Assembly (NCBI GenBank): GCA_036924285.1
Contig: JAYKYS010000011.1
Coordinates: 620,001 to 684,000, forward strand
Source of the DNA: Asterella californica
Lineage: Eukaryota; Streptophyta; Marchantiopsida; Marchantiales; Aytoniaceae
DNA: 64,000 bases
Reading direction: 5' to 3'
In this document: in pieces, positions 58,637 through 64,000 of the stretch
How the letters are laid out: the number at the start of each line of letters is the position of its first letter
Position numbering within the stretch: position 1 is the first letter of the stretch
The notes under the pieces: generated by a model
What the model was told of the DNA's origin: nothing
Database searches by the model: none
The model's input: the letters and a program-made list of their open reading frames with translations, nothing else
Program-made: the position numbers and the translations under genes

Positions 58637-59192
58637 ATGCATATGTGGAAGTGTTGCGTGTATGGTCTACAAGCTTCTCCTCGACTAAGGCTTGAAAACC
58701 TTATTACTTTTGACGACGAGTATCCTTCTCCTCTGAAAAGGACAAAACATTGTCGCAACCCTTGTAACATTATCTGTCACGTTCTTAATGACAACTTACA
58801 ATATATATATACACACATATTGGTGTGTATAATTATTCACCTCAGCTGCAAGTTTTCTTCCAGCGAAAACAAGACTGGTAATAATTCCTAAGTAATTCTT
58901 ACCCTCTGTGGTTACAACATACAAGAGTGATCAAAGAAATGATGAAGCCGAATACATGAAGTGCGTGCAGGACTTTATAAGTTGTAACACCTGGAAGAAA
59001 TACCGGAGCGAGCTGGAGCGAGCGATCCGACATCAACCCGCAAATGTCTGGCTTTCAGTTCCTCCTTTACTTCGGGTGGTTCTCTCGTCTGATCCATTTC
59101 TCAACGAGCCGACGAGACTAAAGCTCGAAGATTTGTTTGTCCGAAGGGAGGGCCCAGAGTTTCTGAAGCCCAAGCCAAGCGCCGAAGTTTAA
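58637..59192 (+). CDS. Possible exons of an unrecognised gene
   Basis: Two stretches look coding in composition: about 58650-58745 (ASPRLRLENLITFDDEYPSP) and 58925-59192, ending in a stop, with a charged helical sequence (CVQDFISCNTWKKYRSELER, then VPPLLRVVLSSDPFLNEPTR). The second begins after a plausible acceptor (acaag). They could be the last exons of one gene whose earlier exons lie in the AT-rich region, but I recognise no family and the intron boundaries are not secure. Confidence 0.3.
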
Positions 59193-59430
59193 GCCCAACG
59201 ACGCTGGAGGCCTCAGGCAGCCAGGGAGGCGCAGACGTATGAATCAAGAAGAGAGGAGTCGGAGAATGGAATACGACTCAGCGAGCAAAATCCTCATCGT
59301 CGCGGTGAATCTCGACCTCGCTCGCTCGCTCACTGCTGCAGAATTGCAGAGGATCAGCTTCATACGCTTGTAAACGTGTTGTTGACAATAAGTGGAAACT
59401 TCAAATTTTGGTGACAATGTTTCCGTAGCT

Positions 59431-59433
<3 letters not shown>

Positions 59434-59510
<77 letters not shown>
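59434..59510. repeat. (GA)n microsatellite, 77 bases
   Basis: An uninterrupted alternating GA run just upstream of the MCD1-like gene. GA tracts in plant 5' regions can bind BPC/GAGA-type factors; a promoter role here is speculation. Confidence 0.95.
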
Positions 59511-59513
<3 letters not shown>

Positions 59514-59661
59514 CATGTGTGTATTGATGGTTCCTGAAGCTTTTTGGGCAGGGAAGGAGGGTGGTCGAGGAGATTGTGGATAAGAGAGGATTACGTTAAT
59601 TGTCGCCGTAGGGAAGCACAGAGGAGTTTCAGTCATCTTTAATTTCTTTGGAGAATGAGAG

Positions 59662-61963
59662 ATGGAGGTGGTTTCTGCCTGCAAGCTGTGCTCTGTTAAC
59701 GTATCCAGTGTGGTTCGTACGCACAGCGGCGGACCGGTGAATCTTGGAAGAAATTCTCACCAAATCTTAATCCACTTTTCTCCATCCTCATTTTCTTCTA
59801 CTGAAACTCATTGTCATCTTCTAGCGCAACCAGCATGCTCCATGCGTGTAGCCTTCCTGTCCATGCGTACGTTGTCAACACAGGAGAAACTAATAGGGCC
59901 TTCCAAAGTTTGTGGGGTAGTAGAACAAGGGGCTGAGACTGGCTACAGGGTAGCCCTCACGTCTGTATCAAGGAGTGTGAGGCTGCCTTCGAGAAGGAGG
60001 TTGAGGACGTTGCAGTGCAAATCAGAGGCCCATCGTTCTGGGTCCAGCATTGGTGTTCCTGAAGGAAAGTTTGTTGAGTCAAGAAATTCTGCTTCGAATT
60101 CAGCTGAGACGGCTTCAACAGAATCGAATTCAGCTCATGTTTCACCGGCGATTTCGGTACTTCTCTTAATTATTGGATCCCTGTAGGAGTTAAGATGTAT
60201 CTCAACCTCATAGTTTCCAAATTGGCTCCGTTTTGGAAAACATGCTGGGAACCAGTGCTTATGAAAGTTTTTGAAGTATAGAAAACATCGAGTTGAATTC
60301 CTTGCTTAGTGGAGATACTTGTAGATGTGCTCATATTGTGGTCAATCTACTCGTACTTTGACATTTATCTAGCTTGCAGTGTCAGCTGTCGTGATCAATG
60401 TGGTGTCAATGGCTTTTATTGCGAACCGTTTAACTCGTTTCATGCACATCATGTTGCGAGCTGCTGGCATTGTTTTTTATCACAGAACTTTATTGCACCA
60501 CGGGTTCCTCTACATCAGATCTGATATAAGAAAAAAGCAAAACGTACTGTCAGATCAAAGACTATAGACTTGAGGAGCTTTTCCCCTACCAGGAGAGGAC
60601 TGCAATTTAAAGCTGAATTCTCCGTGTTACACTTTTGCAGTCGCAACGAGGTCTTCCCGTAAACCTTGCAACTGGAGTTGGAGTGACTGCAGGGGTGTTT
60701 ATGATGGCCCTGCTTGGATTCTTGGCCAAGCCACGTAGAAACGGGGGAGGGTCTATGGCTGATTTGATTCGAAGGGGGCAAGTCCGATCGGACAGAGGAG
60801 CAGAGTATGTCCCCCCATGAAGCTCTTTGTATTATGTTCCTGGTTGCTGTTTACTTTTTCTAATGTGAATAAAGCGCACAGGTACACATCATTCTGAGCC
60901 TGCGAACAGCTTCTAGCCGCAGGTCATTTTGAAAAGCCCATTGTCATGTTGGTTTTCGGTTTGTTGTTTTGGTTGCAGTTCTGAGCTCCTGAATTACGAA
61001 GACCCTTTCAACAATCCGCTTGTGAAGATGGGAACTAAGAATCCTCTGGTGAAAATGTGCGGAAAAATGTTCAGGCTAGCACCTGTCACACTTACAGATG
61101 AGAAGGTTGCCAAACATCAGAACCGGCGTGTCCAAGCTTATAAGTGGAAAAGGCCTATTGTTTTCCTGAATGAAGGAGATCCTGTTCCAGACGGGGTAGA
61201 TCCTGAAGAAGTCCGGTGGATACCTTCCAACCATCCTTTTGCGACAACAAGTAATTACATAGATGAAGACCTCGCTCAAAAGAACGTTTACCAAACAAGA
61301 GGTGTGCCATCTCGTCTCAGAGCTGAACACGCGGCTATGCGCAGAAAGATGGAGGAAGCAACCGAACAAGTAAAGTTCACGCACACTGTGATTGGGTGTA
61401 ACTGATCTCTTTCTGTCGCTGAATTTGAGTGGGATTTAATATGACGGCAGTTGCAGGCAGGATTTATTTGGAACTAAAGTTCAAGGTCCTCAAGTTGATG
61501 GGTTCTCATGTTCTTTTGGGGTTGAAATCTGTTCGTTTACGTGCTAGGTGACGCCTTTGAATATTCACACCTACATGTTTATCAAAATCTGCGTTCAGGG
61601 AGGAAGTTTTGCAGTTGATAACGTTTTTACCTGTACAATCTTCAGGAACAAGATTTCCAGCCTCCAAGTATGGAATTCTCTGGCGAGCAGGCATTGAAGA
61701 CAACTAACAGTTCAGTAGAAGAGACCTTTGAGTGGAATAACAGGAATGTTGATCAAGGTAAAGCGACAGATTCTACTACGATCTCTGACAAACAAATTAA
61801 TGGTAATGGAGGCAGCTTGTCGTCGTTCAATGGCCAGTCTCAAGGTGGTGGTAGCTTTAGTGGAGAAGCAGGATCGCGGCTTAGAACTATTGATTTTTCA
61901 GGCGAGGTGCAGGGTAGTGGAAGAGATCCGCAGCGGTTCAATAAAGGGGGATTGGATTCTTAA
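59662..61963 (+). CDS. MCD1-like chloroplast division-site protein
   Basis: Predicted plastid inner-envelope protein that positions the division ring (MULTIPLE CHLOROPLAST DIVISION SITE 1 type). Exon 1 (59662-60156) encodes a Ser-rich, probably transit-peptide N-terminus. A membrane-like exon around 60378-60450 (SAVVINVVSMAFIANRL) and another from 60641 (LATGVGVTAGVFMMALLGFL, then GGGSMADLIRRGQVRSDRG) follow. Exon 60979-61369 holds the conserved block YEDPFNNPLVKMG, FRLAPVTLTDEKVAKHQNRR, WKRPIVFLNEGD, VRWIPSNHPFATT, NVYQTRGVPSRLRAEH. The last exon (61646-61963) is Gly/Ser-rich and ends at 61963. The junctions into the second and fourth exons do not fit simple GT-AG phases, so those boundaries are provisional. 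The family name is recalled from the conserved block, not searched. Confidence 0.68.
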
Positions 61964-61969
61964 TGGTCA

Positions 61970-64000
61970 AGCTTGCCTCCAACTTATCCGACAGGGTTGT
62001 ACGGTCTCAGTATCGTCCGTGACCTTGTCGTCAGATATGTTGTATTTGCAGTAGGGACCTAGAACTTCTGTCCTTGGTATTCATGTAAGATAGACAGACA
62101 TCCACAGAAGGATTTATATTGGTTTATCAATGTCCGGACGACTCCAACGTTTGAAAGATGTCAGTTACAGAGTGAAGCTTAGTAACTCATAGTCTGTGGA
62201 CTTAAGTAAGAAGGTCTAATGTAGTCTGGGATTGTTATCCTAGACTGCGTGGTAACTGGAGGGTGCTTTGGCGGCGCAAAAGGAATTCTGAAGTACTGAA
62301 TCACGAGGATTCCCACCAACACAAGGACACAGTTTTTGTAAATCAAATATTGGTTAATGTTCGTTTGAGGCAGTGGTTACATGCGCAAGGTTTGGACTTA
62401 CCAGTAGTCAACTGCAGCTGAATGTATTTAGATCTCCATCGTTGGGAATGGTGTACGGATGGGACTAGTCTAGGTCTATACGGGCTTCATGTTTGCCATG
62501 CCACAACTGTGGTTATGAACTGGGACGACCTCATTAGACTACACTGCAGAAAAGAACCTGAATCCTGTAACTGTGGGCTGTGGTCGTGGAATGCTCATCC
62601 TGCCAAGCATATCAAAGTGTCCCGAAAGATGGCGCACTCAACGGCGAATCGAGGATTCTCTCTGTGTCTTCACTTCCCCGTGAAGTTGCTTTCTTGCAGT
62701 GGGTTACGAAAACCTGATTGGGAGAACTTTACCTGCGAAGCGTCGACCGTCAGTGGCGTACTCAAGCCGTCAACTGGGCTAATTTGGAGTGTACAGTATT
62801 CTTTATCATGACTCGAACCAACGCTTTTCCCCGAACGGTCGTTTCAAGAAATTGCTTCCTGCCAGTAAACCAAGAAATGCACGATCTTCTGTATGAAAGT
62901 AGTGCTCGAACATCTAAAGTCTGCAGTCTTTGAGCAATGGCATTGATTGCTCCAACCAGAGCATCAGGATATTCGGAACGATATAAAAGAAGTAACAAAG
63001 AAACTTAGGGGGCTGAACAATAAGAACCAATCGGGGAGTATGGTATGTTTGAGGGATATGCCTTGGTTTAACCCAGATGGAGTTACAGCCGGCAATAAGA
63101 GTGGAAACCTTATACTGAAAATAGCAGGTTCTCTAGTGGCACGAGTGAGAACGTTACGTCACCATGTAACACGGTATAGGAAAGTAGAGCATACGCTCCC
63201 GTAATACGTGTAGTATTGAAGCTCTGCAAAGTTGGTCGAAATTAGTTACGGTAACTCAGACTACAGTAGGACTGTAATGACACTGGTTCTTAGCTCCCAG
63301 ACTTACGGTTACCAAGTTACGCTGTAGTTGAGAGGCGGAGATCTGGAGCTGAATGACCCTTGGAGAGAGATATCTGAGTAGTCCTTTTTCTTAGCTCTCA
63401 AGATTGAATCTTCCCTTCATTCATTGTCTAGCTTTGGCTGGGAGCTGCATTTGTGGACGAGAGGTACCGAATATGAGTTCAGTTATGTTCGTTTTCAGCT
63501 TGATCCGATTCCACCTTGAACTGTTCCAAACCGAACTGCTAAGGGCTTTGGGCTTTGGGCTTTGGGCTTTGGGCCAGAGTACTACCCTGAGCGTTCCTTT
63601 CGTTGGGAGGGAAATATTCGGTTATTATAAGAGTAGTAAGACCTTGACACTCTCAACTGGCTTCCAATCTTCCTACTGTCACGTGGTTGGAGTCTGCCTG
63701 TCACTCTTGTACTAGATATACTACTGGAGGGAGTGGTTTAGGGATATAAGAGCACTGCGAGGCGGAGGCTGTGGGCTGTTCTCATACACCATAACCACGA
63801 TCTGCAGTGATAAATTAACCATGTGTGATTTCCATGCGTTACTGAGTAAAGGTGCAAACAAGCATTACAAGTTCGTCATGGGAAAGACGAGCTCAAAAGG
63901 TCATAGTGGAACAGTAGAGTCACATCTCACTGATGTCGTTGAAACTCACCATCGACTTATGGAAAAACACTTTCGAGGCATGGAATTCAATTGATAAATC
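61970..64000. other. No recognisable gene
   Basis: Frames at 62422-62811, 62947-63204 and 63404-63715 show no family motif. The first part is probably the 3' UTR of the MCD1-like gene. Confidence 0.4.
63543..63574. repeat. 7-bp microsatellite (gggcttt) x 4
   Basis: Four exact copies followed by gggc. The unit differs by one base from a permutation of the plant telomere repeat. Confidence 0.9.

Noticed and set aside
59244..59684. 146-codon minus-strand frame with a long Ser-Leu alternation
   Set aside because: It is the translation of the GA microsatellite on the opposite strand of the MCD1-like gene's 5' region; no independent evidence of coding.

Overview
The window reads as nuclear DNA of a land plant, most likely a seed-free one (moss or liverwort grade). 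The reasons are intron-rich genes with short GT-AG introns, plant-type families (AAP amino acid permease, family-1 UDP-glycosyltransferase, kelch acyl-CoA-binding protein, a plastid-division MCD1-like protein), plant transposon classes, and a plastid-type trnC fragment. The lineage is an inference; the sequence does not name a species.

Layout. 1-12.5 kb: no convincing host gene; a ~380 bp satellite array, a degenerate short-repeat array, a retropepsin fragment and scattered hairpins. 13.4-15.8 kb (+): a seven-exon amino acid permease whose exons sum to an open 493-codon frame. 16.75-17.3 kb (-): a SET-domain gene that looks damaged. 18.58-28.5 kb (+): a degenerate Ty3/gypsy-type LTR retrotransposon in the order Gag (zinc knuckles) - protease - C5-cytosine DNA methyltransferase - reverse transcriptase/RNase H - integrase - PHD finger. 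29.3-31.0 kb (+): a decayed MULE-type transposase with a SWIM-like zinc finger. 31-37.5 kb: repeats and foldback sequence. 37.7-39.9 kb (+): a four-exon UDP-glycosyltransferase (505 aa). 40-43.5 kb: repeats, including a 37 bp-arm hairpin. 43.7-51.3 kb (-): an 18-exon acyl-CoA-binding kelch protein (706 aa), all exon phases consistent. 52.6-55.2 kb: a PIF/Harbinger DNA transposon bounded by matching terminal repeats and a TAA target duplication, with both ORFs decayed. 55.2-58.6 kb: very AT-rich DNA with hairpins and a plastid trnC 5' half. 59.7-62.0 kb (+): an MCD1-like chloroplast division gene. The last 2 kb hold no recognisable gene.

The item that stands out is the methyltransferase-carrying retrotransposon. 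An element that brings its own de novo type cytosine methyltransferase plus a chromatin-reader PHD finger could mark its own copies or bias where they insert. Nearly all differences between its repeated end segments are transitions, and at least two of its in-frame stops fit C-to-T or G-to-A change, as expected of DNA that was heavily methylated. DNMT-bearing retrotransposons have been reported (to my recollection) from the dinoflagellate Symbiodinium and the charophyte Klebsormidium, so the concept is known. The combination with a PHD finger and its presence in a land-plant-like genome deserve checking.

A second theme is an unusual number of near-perfect short hairpins (11-37 bp arms, tiny loops), some inside transposons or at satellite breakpoints, which suggests repeated local template-switch events.
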